Shown here: positions 8,415 to 16,320 of the stretch, piece after piece
How the letters are laid out: each line of letters starts with the position of its first letter
Numbering within the stretch: position 1 is the first letter of the stretch
Source: Alphaproteobacteria bacterium
GTDB taxonomy: Bacteria; Pseudomonadota; Alphaproteobacteria; Rhizobiales; CAJQND01
DNA: 54,380 nucleotides
Direction: 5' to 3'
Assembly (NCBI GenBank): GCA_024227565.1
Contig: JAAEUE010000195.1
Span: 1 to 54,380 of the forward strand
Translations under genes and position numbers: made by a program
Notes under the pieces: generated by a model
Database searches by the model: none
Seen by the model: only the letters and a program-made list of their open reading frames with translations
What the model was told of the DNA's origin: nothing

Positions 8415-9404
8415 ATGATGAAAAAATTGAGCCTTGCCCTGATCATTTGCGTGCTGGCAGCGCTGGCCGCACCGCTCGCGCAGGCCAATCCGGAGCGCTG
8501 GGCGCGCGAGGGTTGGAAGACCGACTTTGCGCAAAAGTCCATCGACCTGAAAGACATCCTGTCGGGCGGCATTGGGCGCGATGTGATCCCGCCGATTGAC
8601 AAGCCGAAGTTCAAGACGATCGACGAGGTCGCTCACGTAAAGGACACCGAACCCGTGGTGGGGGTGGAGATCAGCGGGGACGCCCGCGCCTATCCACTGC
8701 AGATGATGACCTGGCACGAGATCGTCAACGACCAGTTTGGCGCTGTGCCGGTGGCGGTCACCTATTGCCCTTTGTGCAACTCGGCCATCGTGTTTGAGCG
8801 CACGGTTGGGGGCAAGGTTCTGGATTTTGGCACCACGGGCAAGCTGCGCAACTCTGATCTGGTGATGTATGACCGGCAAACCCAGAGCTGGTGGCAGCAG
8901 TTCATCGGCGAGGCCATTGTGGGTGAAATGACCGGCGAGAAACTGAAATCGATCCCGGCGCGGTTGGAATCCTATGCAAATTTCAAGGCGCGGTTTCCGA
9001 ACGGCAAAGTGCTGGTGCCCAACAATGATGGCCTGCGCGCCTATGGCAGAAACCCCTATGCCGGCTATGACAGCGCCAGATCGCCGTTCCTTTACAATGG
9101 CGAGATGCCCGAAGGGATTGAACCCATGGCCCGGGTGGTGGCCTACCGGGTAGACGGCAAGCTGCAGGCGCTGGCTCTTTCGCTCTTGGCCAAGCAAGAG
9201 CGGGTGGAGATTGGCGACGTTGAGTTCACCTGGAGCAAGGGCCAGAACTCGGCTCTCGACACACGCGTGATCGCAGAAGGACGCGACGTAGGCAACATCG
9301 TGGTGCGGAAGAAGACCGGTGGGGTGCTTAAAGATATGGTCTATGATGTTACCTTCGCCTTTGTGGTGAACGCCTTCCGGCCAGGTATTGCGATCAAAAA
9401 ATAA
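8415..9404 (+). CDS. DUF3179 exported protein
   Basis: A 329-residue protein with a clear signal peptide (residues 1-25, ending AQAN). The rest fits DUF3179: VVGVEISGDARAYPLQMMTW, VTYCPLCNSAIVFER with a CxxC at 118-121, FGTTGKLRNSDLVMYDRQT and later AYGRNPYAGYD. The conserved CxxC and acidic residues suggest a redox or metal site in the periplasm, but no function is established. The start is ATG 8415, one codon before a second Met. It lies 38 bases after the Nudix gene on the same strand, so co-transcription is possible. Confidence 0.88.
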   Translation: MMKKLSLALIICVLAALAAPLAQANPERWAREGWKTDFAQKSIDLKDILSGGIGRDVIPPIDKPKFKTIDEVAHVKDTEPVVGVEISGDARAYPLQMMTWHEIVNDQFGAVPVAVTYCPLCNSAIVFERTVGGKVLDFGTTGKLRNSDLVMYDRQTQSWWQQFIGEAIVGEMTGEKLKSIPARLESYANFKARFPNGKVLVPNNDGLRAYGRNPYAGYDSARSPFLYNGEMPEGIEPMARVVAYRVDGKLQALALSLLAKQERVEIGDVEFTWSKGQNSALDTRVIAEGRDVGNIVVRKKTGGVLKDMVYDVTFAFVVNAFRPGIAIKK

Positions 9405-9572
9405 CGTTTTGCACGGCTCAGGGACTCGGTAAGGGGGTAAATCTGCTGTCTACCCGGCTGCGTTAACCTTTAAGTAAGCGAGCAGGTGCGCCGTTCGTCT
9501 TGCGTGGTAAAACAATCCTTAAGGACGACGGGTTGAGGTGCGGATGGGACCAGCACAACCCGATATTACGGG

Positions 9573-9842
9573 ATGAATTTCATGCAAGGGTCGCCCCTTT
9601 TCCGCGACAGCGAACCGCCGGTTACAGATGAGCGGCAGGCCGCTTTACGTTACCTCTTGGACGCATGGGAAGAAGCCGTCTTTGACGGCGTTGACCCTGA
9701 CAATCTGGCAACAGCCGCTATCTTCGCAGCCCTTTCAGACATGGTGGATACGTACGGCGAAGAGCCGGTGGCCAAAATGACCGAAGGTCTGTCAGATCGC
9801 ATCCGGCTCGGTGAATTCACGGTCAACCGCACCACCCAATAG
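9573..9842 (+). CDS. Small acidic protein of unknown function
   Basis: An 89-residue soluble protein that I do not recognise beyond a resemblance to short conserved proteins of Hyphomicrobiales. It is acidic and mostly helical by appearance (ERQAALRYLLDAWEEAVFDG, then DPDNLATAAIFAALSDMVDT). No signal peptide or catalytic motif is seen. ATG 9573 and ATG 9582 are both possible starts and neither has a strong ribosome site. The 168 bases upstream include a TTAACCTTTAAGTAA stretch that could be a regulator site. Coding-like composition and a clean stop support it as a real gene. Confidence 0.6.
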   Translation: MNFMQGSPLFRDSEPPVTDERQAALRYLLDAWEEAVFDGVDPDNLATAAIFAALSDMVDTYGEEPVAKMTEGLSDRIRLGEFTVNRTTQ

Positions 9843-9870
9843 GCTTCAGGGCCTGCGATTGGTCGGGCTT

Positions 9871-10270
9871 CTAGGCGAGTGCTGATTTCAACAAGGCTGC
9901 CTCTTCGAGCGACAGCAATTCGGCCAAGTCCCGGATGGTCTATCCGCCGAAGATCTTGCCGTTTTCCATGTACATCCAGTTTGAGATGTCCTTGCGCGCG
10001 ATGGTGAACCGTTGGCCCACTTGAACATTGGACACCATCCGCGGAATGTTATTGACGACACCGCTCCATTGGGCGTTTTCCTGTCTTAGATCCGCCAGCC
10101 TCATTTGTTCTACCTCTGCGCCATCTTTTATGGTCACCTTCAGAGAAAACTGATCCTTCCCCGCATGTGGTTCGGCAAAATTCTTGAAAAACACTGGAAG
10201 CGTTGCCCCCGGCCCTGCCTATGGCCGTCGCCATGGCGCGATTTGAGGATGTAACGCACCTCACGCTCAA
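9871..10270 (-). pseudogene. DUF2314 gene broken by a frameshift and a nonsense codon
   Basis: The 84-residue open frame 10194-9940 (GTG start) reads as the core of DUF2314: DLRQENAQWSGVVNN, VQVGQRFTIARKDISNWMYM and ENGKIFGG. Just past its TAG stop (9942-9940) the same frame continues as TIRDLAELLSLEEAALLK up to a second TAG at 9871, which is how family members normally end. Upstream, the expected RAMATAIGRAG lies in a different frame (10270 onward); removing one G from the run of five near 10212 joins it to ATLPVFFKNF. So there are two independent lesions, a +1 G and a nonsense codon, and the N-terminal signal region is also missing. A shortened expressed product cannot be excluded. Confidence 0.7.
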
Positions 10271-11157
10271 GTCCCGCTGAGACGGTCTGCCAGGAAGTGC
10301 ACAAACCTCAAGGTTAGGCTGTCTGCGGAAACATTGTTCGGCCAGACTGCAAACACGCCCGGAGCCATCAGGTCCCAGTTCGGGGTCAGTGCGATCAGCT
10401 CGCCGGTTTGCAGTTGGTCTTTCACCAGGAACCTTGGAACAGCGGCAAGGCCCAGCCCCCTTGCCACCATCTGGTGCAAGGCGGCAACACTGTCCACCTC
10501 AATCGAGACCTTAGGGTCAAAGGCGGGAACCTCGCCGGAGCGGCTCGCCATTTGCCGGGCAACCGGGAACTGGCTGAGTTTGATCCAATCCCAGGACGCC
10601 AGATCCTCCAGAGTTTTTGGCATCGCCCTGCCCGCCAGATAGTCGGGCGAAGCAATGATCACGCGCTCAAGTTCGCAAAGCTTGCGCGCCTTGTATTGAC
10701 TATCCTCGAGAAAGCCAATGCGCAGGGCAACGTCGAAGGTCGATCCGATCAATTCAATCTTCTGGTCGGAAAAGCTGATCGTCAGATCAACCTGGGTGTA
10801 TCGCTTGGAGAAGGCGATGAGATGATCAATGTAGGGCGGGCTCTCAAACACCGCGCCTGCTGCAGCCACGCGCAGTCGGCCTGAGGGCTGGTCGGAGCGT
10901 CTTTGGATTGCTTCCAGCCCGGCGTTAGCCGCCTCAATCATCTTCTGGCTTGCGGCAAAGAGCTCGGCGCCATCCTCGGTCAGGGAGATCTTTCTTGTGG
11001 AGCGGTAGAGCAGCGCTGTCTGAAGATGTTGCTCCAGCTGGGACACATGGTGGCTGACCACTGATGGGGACAACCCAAGCATCTTGGCGGCGCTCCGGAA
11101 CGAGCCGGCTTCAACCACGGTCCGGAAGATCGCCATTGTTCTGAGATGATCGATCAT
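10267..11157 (-). CDS. LysR-family transcriptional regulator
   Basis: A 296-residue regulator with an N-terminal winged helix-turn-helix (residues about 1-60: FRTVVEAGSFRSAAKMLGLS and PSVVSHHVSQLE) and a periplasmic-binding-like effector domain (about 90-292). It resembles the CrgA-like LysR subgroup acting on catabolic or stress genes. It is divergent from the 86-residue gene at 11294, and a palindrome touches its own start codon, so autoregulation is likely. ATG 11157 has no ribosome site; ATG 11136 is an alternative that would trim seven residues. Its end overlaps the start of the decayed DUF2314 frame by four bases. Confidence 0.9.
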   Translation of the reverse strand: MIDHLRTMAIFRTVVEAGSFRSAAKMLGLSPSVVSHHVSQLEQHLQTALLYRSTRKISLTEDGAELFAASQKMIEAANAGLEAIQRRSDQPSGRLRVAAAGAVFESPPYIDHLIAFSKRYTQVDLTISFSDQKIELIGSTFDVALRIGFLEDSQYKARKLCELERVIIASPDYLAGRAMPKTLEDLASWDWIKLSQFPVARQMASRSGEVPAFDPKVSIEVDSVAALHQMVARGLGLAAVPRFLVKDQLQTGELIALTPNWDLMAPGVFAVWPNNVSADSLTLRFVHFLADRLSGT

Positions 11158-11176
11158 TGTTCGATTTTATAGAACA
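11158..11176. promoter_or_regulatory. Likely LysR operator palindrome
   Basis: TGTTC and GAACA arms flank nine AT-rich bases (GATTTTATA). This contains TTC-N9-GAA and thus the T-N11-A core known for LysR regulators. It directly abuts the lysR start codon and lies in the divergent region shared with the gene at 11294. Binding here would block lysR initiation, which fits autorepression (inference). Confidence 0.6.
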
Positions 11177-11293
11177 AAGAATTCAATTCGTCCTGTCTTA
11201 TGGTTTTATCTGAAACTTGGCATGATCTTCTTGCACCTGATGCCTGGCGCTCGTGTCGCCAGCTCAGGCACAAACCAACCAAAGGAACAACAC

Positions 11294-11554
11294 ATGTCAA
11301 AACTGGTCATCACCCACAAGGTTGAGGATGTCACGAAATGGAAGAGCTTCGACACTGAGCGCAGCACGAACATGGCTGCGTTTGCCTCCAACATCTCCAG
11401 CTACGTGGACACAAACGGCGGTAACTCCATTGCGGTTTCCATGACGGTTACGGACCTGGACGGTTTGAAGAACTTCATGCAGTCAGAAACCTGCGACGCC
11501 ATCATGCGCAAGCATGGGGTCATCAAACCGATCACGGTGCTTGCGCAATCTTGA
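11294..11554 (+). CDS. Small cytoplasmic protein, putative LysR target
   Basis: An 86-residue protein beginning MSKLVITHKVEDVTKWKSFD. It has no signal peptide or obvious catalytic residues. The alternation of strand and helix and the KVEDVTKWKSF opening suggest a ferredoxin-like dimeric alpha-beta barrel similar to small conserved proteins in Bacteroidetes and proteobacteria, but I do not assign a family. AAGGA lies 8 bases before ATG 11294; the open frame extends 24 codons further upstream into the promoter region. Its position divergent from the LysR gene suggests it is the regulated target. The EthD protein that follows on the other strand also belongs to a dimeric alpha-beta barrel family. 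Confidence 0.7.
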   Translation: MSKLVITHKVEDVTKWKSFDTERSTNMAAFASNISSYVDTNGGNSIAVSMTVTDLDGLKNFMQSETCDAIMRKHGVIKPITVLAQS

Positions 11555-11591
11555 GCCTGGCCGCGGACGTCGGTGCTCGTAGTCGACGAGC

Positions 11592-11954
11592 TCAAAACTC
11601 ATGATCGCGAACGAGGAAAGCCGATGATCTGGAATGATCTATGAATGTGGATTCGTCTTCCAGAAGCGCAGCGCTCAATTTCTGCATTTCGGGTGTAGAC
11701 ATAGCCTCCATCAGATCTTCTTCAGACTCAAACCAAACCTCTGCCAGGCCATCAAATTCGGCTTGCATATTCCTGGACGTTCTCATCGCTTCGTTCAAAG
11801 GACTGTCGATCGTGTGGCCCTGCACGTATCGCTTCGACCTCATGACGGCGGCATTCTTTTGGAAGAACGGGCCGTGTTTGTTTAGCCAGTAATCCTGAAA
11901 TTCTTCGCGGGTGATGTTCGCGCGCCGATGCAGACACATAATGAGTTTGATCAT
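11592..11954 (-). CDS. EthD-domain protein
   Basis: A 120-residue protein matching the EthD domain (PF07110): MIKLIMCLHRRANITREEFQ then DYWLNKHGP at the N-terminus, YVQGHTI in the middle and FDGLAEVWFESEEDLMEAM. EthD-like proteins are dimeric alpha-beta barrels first seen beside a cytochrome P450 for ethyl tert-butyl ether; others are dehydratases or cyclases for aromatic polyketides. The reaction here is unknown. GGAG lies 9 bases before ATG 11954, so I discard the 13-codon upstream extension. It is convergent with the small gene at 11294. Confidence 0.85.
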   Translation of the reverse strand: MIKLIMCLHRRANITREEFQDYWLNKHGPFFQKNAAVMRSKRYVQGHTIDSPLNEAMRTSRNMQAEFDGLAEVWFESEEDLMEAMSTPEMQKLSAALLEDESTFIDHSRSSAFLVRDHEF

Positions 11955-12032
11955 TTGAAAGATCTCCAAGGATTTGTCAGGTGCAGCGGGCAATACAAAA
12001 TGGAAAGTGTGGGTCCGTCAATCAGCCCTGCC

Positions 12033-13370
12033 CTAGCCGCGCGGAACAGTCTCGCTAAACTCCAGCGCTTCCCCGCCTGCAGGGCTCGCGATCTCGCCGT
12101 TCCACATGACCCGGCGGCCGCGGATGATGGTGCCTTCAGCCCAACCGGTCACCTCGCGGCCATCAAACGGGGTCCAGCCGCAGCGGCTCTCGATCCAGCT
12201 GTTTTGGATCGTGCGCTTGGCTTTCAGGTCAACAACAGTGAAGTCCGCATCATAACCGGTGGCAATCCGGCCTTTTCGGGCAATTTGGAAGATGCGGCCC
12301 GGGCCGTGGCTGGTGAGGTCCACAAAGCGCTCCAGCGACAAGCGCCCGGCGTTCACATGGTCCAGCATGATGGGCACCAGAGTTTGCACACCCGGCATGC
12401 CTGATGGGGAGGCGGGATAAGATGCTTCCTTTTCCTCCAGCGTGTGCGGCGCATGGTCGGACCCCAGCACATCCACCACACCGGAGTTCAGGCCCCACCA
12501 GATGCCGTCGGTATGATGCTTGTCGCGCAATGGTGGGTTCATTTGGGCCAAATTTCCCAGCTGCTCATAGGCTTCCGGCGCTGACATCGTCAGGTGCTGG
12601 GGCGTGGCCTCAACAGTGGCGATGTCCTTGTTGGCCGCAAGCAGCGGCATCTCGTCGGCCGTAGAGATATGGAGCACGTGAATGCGCGCATTGTTTTCGC
12701 GGGCAATGCGCAGCAGGCGCTCGGTGCATTGCACGGCCGTTGTCACATCCCGCCACACCGGATGGCTTGAGGGATCGCCCTCCACCCGCAAATCCTTGCG
12801 CTCGTTCAACCGGAACTCATCTTCTGAGTGGAACGCGGCCCGGCGCGATGTGTTGGCCAAAACCTTGGCCACACCCTCATCGTCCTCAACCAGCAGTGAT
12901 CCTGTTGATGAACCCATGAACACCTTCACCCCAGAGCAGCCCGGCAGGCGCTCCAGTTCGGGCAGATCGTCCGCATTGTCCCTGGTGCCGCCGATGAAGA
13001 AGGCAAAGTCGCAAGCCATGCGGTGATGGGCGCGGGAGATTTTGTCGGCATGGGCCTCTGCGGTGATGGTGAGCGGGTTGGTGTTGGGCATCTCAAACAC
13101 CGCCGTAACACCGCCCATCACGGCGGCGCGGGCGCCGTGCTCCAAATCTTCCTTGTGCTCCAAGCCCGGCTCGCGGAAGTGCACCTGGGTGTCGATCACG
13201 CCCGGCAACACGTGAAGGCCCGTGCAATCGATGGTTTCGCCGGCCTGATCGGCCGAAAAGCTGCCAATATCGGCAATTCGGCCGCCCTCAACAGCAACAT
13301 CCCTGACGCCTATCCCGTCGTGATTGACGACCGTTCCGCCTTTGACAATGAGATCATATGTGGGTTTCAC
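12033..13370 (-). CDS. pyrC: Dihydroorotase-family amidohydrolase
   Basis: A 445-residue amidohydrolase that fits the alphaproteobacterial dihydroorotase (EC 3.5.2.3, pyrimidine biosynthesis): GVIDTQVHFREPG at residues 57-69, VFEMPNTNPLT, and VDVLGSDHAPHT late in the protein. In the metal motif the usual HxH reads QVH (Gln62, His64), a substitution I recall from other rhizobial members. I start at GTG 13370 because AAGGAG lies just upstream and the length then matches the family; the open frame continues to TTG 13424, overlapping the divergent ygfZ leader. If the Gln removes catalysis, this could be a non-catalytic partner or an allantoinase-like enzyme, but I think dihydroorotase is most likely. 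Confidence 0.85.
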   Translation of the reverse strand: MKPTYDLIVKGGTVVNHDGIGVRDVAVEGGRIADIGSFSADQAGETIDCTGLHVLPGVIDTQVHFREPGLEHKEDLEHGARAAVMGGVTAVFEMPNTNPLTITAEAHADKISRAHHRMACDFAFFIGGTRDNADDLPELERLPGCSGVKVFMGSSTGSLLVEDDEGVAKVLANTSRRAAFHSEDEFRLNERKDLRVEGDPSSHPVWRDVTTAVQCTERLLRIARENNARIHVLHISTADEMPLLAANKDIATVEATPQHLTMSAPEAYEQLGNLAQMNPPLRDKHHTDGIWWGLNSGVVDVLGSDHAPHTLEEKEASYPASPSGMPGVQTLVPIMLDHVNAGRLSLERFVDLTSHGPGRIFQIARKGRIATGYDADFTVVDLKAKRTIQNSWIESRCGWTPFDGREVTGWAEGTIIRGRRVMWNGEIASPAGGEALEFSETVPRG

Positions 13371-13448
13371 CGGCTTCTCCTTGAACAACCCCTTCGGCTT
13401 ACGTAAGTCTAAGACACCTTGCAAGCTGACCAGGAGACCTTTGCACAG

Positions 13449-14297
13449 ATGCCCACACTTGCGTTATTGCCGTCACGGGCGGTGGTTGCCATCTCCGGCG
13501 AGGAGGCCAGCACCTTCCTCGACGGCTTGATCACGGCGAACGTGGAAGACGTTGACGCCGGCACCCCGTCCTATGGTGCGCTTTTGACGCCGCAAGGCAA
13601 GATTCTGTTCGACTTCTTCATTTTGCGAGATGAAGAGCGCTATCTGGTGGATTGTTCGGCCCAACAGAAGGCCGATCTGATCAAGCGCCTCACCTTCTAC
13701 AAGCTGCGCGCCAAGGTGGACATTGCCGACTGCTCTGAGGAATTGGGCGTTGCGGCCTCTTGGGGCGGCGCAGAGCTTCCAGGGCACGCCTATGCCGATC
13801 CGCGCAGTGCGGGCGCCGGGCAGCGCACTGTGGCCTCGCTCGCTGATCTGGGCGCGCTCGACGATGCATGCGAAGAGGCCTATGAGGCTCACCGGATCAG
13901 CCTGGGCCTGGCAGATTCCGACCAGGATATCGGTTCTGGCGAACTGTTCCCCCACGAAGCCAATTTCGACCAGGTGAACGGCGTGCATTTTACCAAAGGC
14001 TGCTATGTGGGCCAGGAGGTGGTGTCACGCATGCGCCATAAGGCGAAAGTGCGCAAACGTATTGTCATTGCCCACGGCGAAAAGGGCACGCTCGCCAGCG
14101 GATCTGAAATCACTACTGACGGAAAAGTGTCAGGAACTGTTCTATCTACCCTGAACAACAACGGACTGGCGCTCATCCGTCTGGACCGCCTGGAGGATGC
14201 CTATGCAAATGCCGGCGAGATCCGCGCAGGACAGGCACAATTGTCCTTTTCAAAGCCCGAATGGGCAACATTCGACATGCCGGAGGCGCCGAACTGA
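13449..14297 (+). CDS. ygfZ: Folate-binding iron-sulfur cluster repair protein YgfZ
   Basis: A 282-residue member of the YgfZ/GcvT-like family, with N-terminal SRAVVAISGEEASTFLDGLI and the signature KGCYVGQE at residues 183-190, including the conserved Cys185. In E. coli YgfZ uses tetrahydrofolate to help maintain certain Fe-S enzymes such as MiaB. I choose ATG 13449; AGGAG lies 12 bases upstream. The open frame extends to TTG 13419. It begins a plus-strand run: the stop TGA overlaps the ATG of the glycosylase gene by one base, so translation is probably coupled. The divergent partner is dihydroorotase. Confidence 0.92.
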   Translation: MPTLALLPSRAVVAISGEEASTFLDGLITANVEDVDAGTPSYGALLTPQGKILFDFFILRDEERYLVDCSAQQKADLIKRLTFYKLRAKVDIADCSEELGVAASWGGAELPGHAYADPRSAGAGQRTVASLADLGALDDACEEAYEAHRISLGLADSDQDIGSGELFPHEANFDQVNGVHFTKGCYVGQEVVSRMRHKAKVRKRIVIAHGEKGTLASGSEITTDGKVSGTVLSTLNNNGLALIRLDRLEDAYANAGEIRAGQAQLSFSKPEWATFDMPEAPN

Positions 14298-14923
14298 TGG
14301 GCTGGGATCACTCGCTGATTGAACATGATGATGGATTGAACCGCTGCGGCTGGGCCGGCTTGGAGCCGATCTATGCCAACTATCACGACGAAGAATGGGG
14401 AGTGCCGGAATACGATGACCGGGCGCTTTGGGAAAAGCTGATCCTGGATGGGTTTCAGGCGGGCCTCTCGTGGATCACCATTCTGAAAAAGCGCGACGGG
14501 TTTCGCGAGGCCTTTGATGACTTCAACCCGGAGATCATTGCCCGCTACGATGAAACCAAGCAGGCCGAACTCATGCAGAATGCCGGCATTGTGCGCAACC
14601 GGGCGAAGATCGCAGCCACCATCGGCAATGCGCAGGTCTGGCTCGACATCATGGAGAGCGGACCGGGCTTTACGAACTATCTGTGGGACTATTGCGACGG
14701 CAAACCCATCCAGAACCAGTTCAAGGAGCTGAGCGAGGTGCCGGCGGAAACCGAGCTTTCCAAAATAATCTCCAAGGATTTGAAGAAGCGCGGCTTCCGC
14801 TTCTGTGGGCCCACCATCGTCTATGCCTTCATGCAGGCGGTGGGCATGGTGAACGATCATCTGCTGGACTGTCACCGCCGGGAACCGGTTGCTGCCATTC
14901 CGCCCCGGCCTGGGTTCGGCTAG
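14297..14923 (+). CDS. tag: DNA-3-methyladenine glycosylase I
   Basis: A 208-residue Tag-family base-excision glycosylase that removes 3-methyladenine from alkylated DNA. It shows NRCGWAG (Cys17), YANYHDEEWGVP (His30) and FQAGLSWITILKKR, with a C-terminal DHLLDCHRR giving His188 and Cys192, matching the four zinc ligands of E. coli Tag. The catalytic Glu38 of E. coli aligns with Asp51 here (LILDGFQAGL), a conservative change that I believe also occurs in other alphaproteobacteria. The start overlaps the ygfZ stop (TGATG). It is the second gene of a four-gene run. Confidence 0.93.
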   Translation: MGWDHSLIEHDDGLNRCGWAGLEPIYANYHDEEWGVPEYDDRALWEKLILDGFQAGLSWITILKKRDGFREAFDDFNPEIIARYDETKQAELMQNAGIVRNRAKIAATIGNAQVWLDIMESGPGFTNYLWDYCDGKPIQNQFKELSEVPAETELSKIISKDLKKRGFRFCGPTIVYAFMQAVGMVNDHLLDCHRREPVAAIPPRPGFG

Positions 14924-14926
14924 TTC

Positions 14927-15532
14927 ATGGCGAAAAAGCCGGCAGCCCCGCCTCGGGCCTGGCAGCGCATGCTGTCTGGCCGGCGGCTCGACCTGTTGGA
15001 CCCCTCGCCTCTGGATATAGAGATTGAAGACATTGCCCATGGGCTTGCTCGGGTGGCCCGCTGGAACGGGCAAACCAAGGGCCGGCATGCCTACTCGGTG
15101 GCCGAGCACAGCCTGCTGGTGGAGACGCTGGCGTCCCATTTCCAACCTGATCTGGACCGGCGCTGGCGCCTTGCCGCGCTGTTGCACGACGCGCCCGAAT
15201 ATGTGATCGGCGACATGATCTCCCCCTTCAAGGCGGCGCTGGGCATTGACTACAAGGCGTTTGAGGGCAAGCTCATGTCGGCCATTCATGTGCGCTTTTC
15301 GCTGCCTGCCAATTTACCTCAGAAGATCAACGCCCTGATCAAGCGGTCCGATAAGGTGTCTGCCTTTTTGGAAGCCACGCAACTGGCCGGGTTCGAGCAA
15401 GCGGAAGCGGCCAAGTTCTTCGGCCGGCCCAGAGGGTTATCAGGCTTTTCCGCCCAGCACCTCACCCTCCAACCCCTGCCGGCAGAAGAGGCCGGCAAAC
15501 GCTTTGTCGCCAAGTTTCGCCAACTGCGCTAG
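14927..15532 (+). CDS. HD-domain phosphohydrolase (YfbR-like)
   Basis: A 201-residue HD-superfamily protein. The metal-binding pattern is visible: RHAYSVAEHSLLVE (His61), LLHDAPEYVIGDM (His87, Asp88) and a later SDKVSAFLEA with Asp. The fold resembles YfbR 5'-deoxynucleotidases and the phage-like HD hydrolases, so a nucleotide phosphatase role is plausible but not shown. It starts 3 bases after the glycosylase stop, so it is almost certainly co-transcribed with ygfZ and tag. The N-terminal 20 residues are basic and likely disordered. Confidence 0.87.
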   Translation: MAKKPAAPPRAWQRMLSGRRLDLLDPSPLDIEIEDIAHGLARVARWNGQTKGRHAYSVAEHSLLVETLASHFQPDLDRRWRLAALLHDAPEYVIGDMISPFKAALGIDYKAFEGKLMSAIHVRFSLPANLPQKINALIKRSDKVSAFLEATQLAGFEQAEAAKFFGRPRGLSGFSAQHLTLQPLPAEEAGKRFVAKFRQLR

Positions 15533-15541
15533 GCTGGAACC

Positions 15542-16048
15542 ATGATCGTTGTATGCCCCCTCCACAAAGTTGCCAGCGTGGTGGAAGACCATGCGCCCTC
15601 CCATGCCATCAGCCTTTTGGGGGATGATCATGAGATGCCCGTCATTCCCTCCCTCACCGTCGGCAATCATCTGAAGCTGAGCTTCAACGATATCTCCGTG
15701 CCTATGGACGGGTATGTGGCCCCGGGGGAGGCGGATGTGAAAACCCTGGTGGGGTTCATCAGGGGCTGGGAGCGCCAGGCGCCGCTTCTGATCCACTGCT
15801 GGGCCGGCGTCAGCCGCTCCACTGCAGCAGCTTACATTGCCCAATGCCTCCTTGCGCCTGAAAAAGACGAACTTTCCCTGGCACGGAACCTGCGCGCCGC
15901 CTCACCTTCGGCAACACCGAACAAACTCATGGTCATTTACGCTGATCTGTTGCTGGGACGTGGCGGACGGATGGCCGACGCTGTGGCCTCAATCGGCCGC
16001 GGGGCCGATGCCTGGGAAGGCAACGTGTTCCAGCTGCCGGTTGGCTGA
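15542..16048 (+). CDS. Protein tyrosine/dual-specificity phosphatase-like protein
   Basis: A 168-residue protein with the phosphatase loop HCWAGVSRST at residues 85-94, giving the CX5R motif (Cys86, Arg92) of cysteine-dependent phosphatases. There is a candidate general acid around Asp50-Asp56 (FNDISVPMDG). The fold is the short single-domain type common in rhizobia. Its substrate, whether phosphoprotein or small molecule, is unknown. It is the last gene of the ygfZ-tag-HD run, 9 bases after the HD gene. A palindromic repeat pair follows. Confidence 0.87.
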   Translation: MIVVCPLHKVASVVEDHAPSHAISLLGDDHEMPVIPSLTVGNHLKLSFNDISVPMDGYVAPGEADVKTLVGFIRGWERQAPLLIHCWAGVSRSTAAAYIAQCLLAPEKDELSLARNLRAASPSATPNKLMVIYADLLLGRGGRMADAVASIGRGADAWEGNVFQLPVG

Positions 16049-16067
16049 TCAGGCCTTACCCTCTCAC

Positions 16068-16168
16068 TGTCACCCCGGAATTTTGCGCCAGCAAAATATC
16101 CGGGGCCCAGAGCTGCGCGCTCAAAGTTTGGTCGCCCCTGGATCCCCGCTTTCGCGGGGATGACGATG
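16068..16168. repeat. Palindromic intergenic repeat, unit 1
   Basis: An arm with GTCACCCCGGAATTTTGCG near 16069, partly palindromic over the GCGCCAGC centre with CAAAATATCCGGGGCCC, is paired across a spacer with GGATCCCCGCTTTCGCGGGG near 16140. It is the more diverged of two adjacent units between convergent genes. Confidence 0.7.
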
Positions 16169-16219
16169 AAGTGAGTGGGGATGAGGACGACATGTGAGTG
16201 GCGGTGACGGTGTTGATTT

Positions 16220-16303
16220 TCCCGCGTTCCTGCGAAAGCAGGAACCCATGCAAACCCTCCGCGCGCCCTGAGCTATGGACCCCTGCGTCCGCAGGGGTGC
16301 GGG
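16220..16303. repeat. Palindromic intergenic repeat, unit 2
   Basis: Arm CGTTCCTGCGAAAGCAGGAA near 16224, a spacer with GAGCTATGGACCCCTGCG, and arm CCCCTGCGTCCGCAGGGG near 16280. The arm and spacer resemble the units at 30765 and 31018, including the GAGCTATGGACCCCTG block. Confidence 0.75.
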
Positions 16304-16320
16304 AGATCGTGCCACACGCC

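Noticed and set aside
8217..9197. A 326-codon minus-strand frame over the Nudix and DUF3179 genes
   Set aside because: Antisense shadow with His/Arg/Gly-rich translation; the plus-strand genes have clear domains and a signal peptide.
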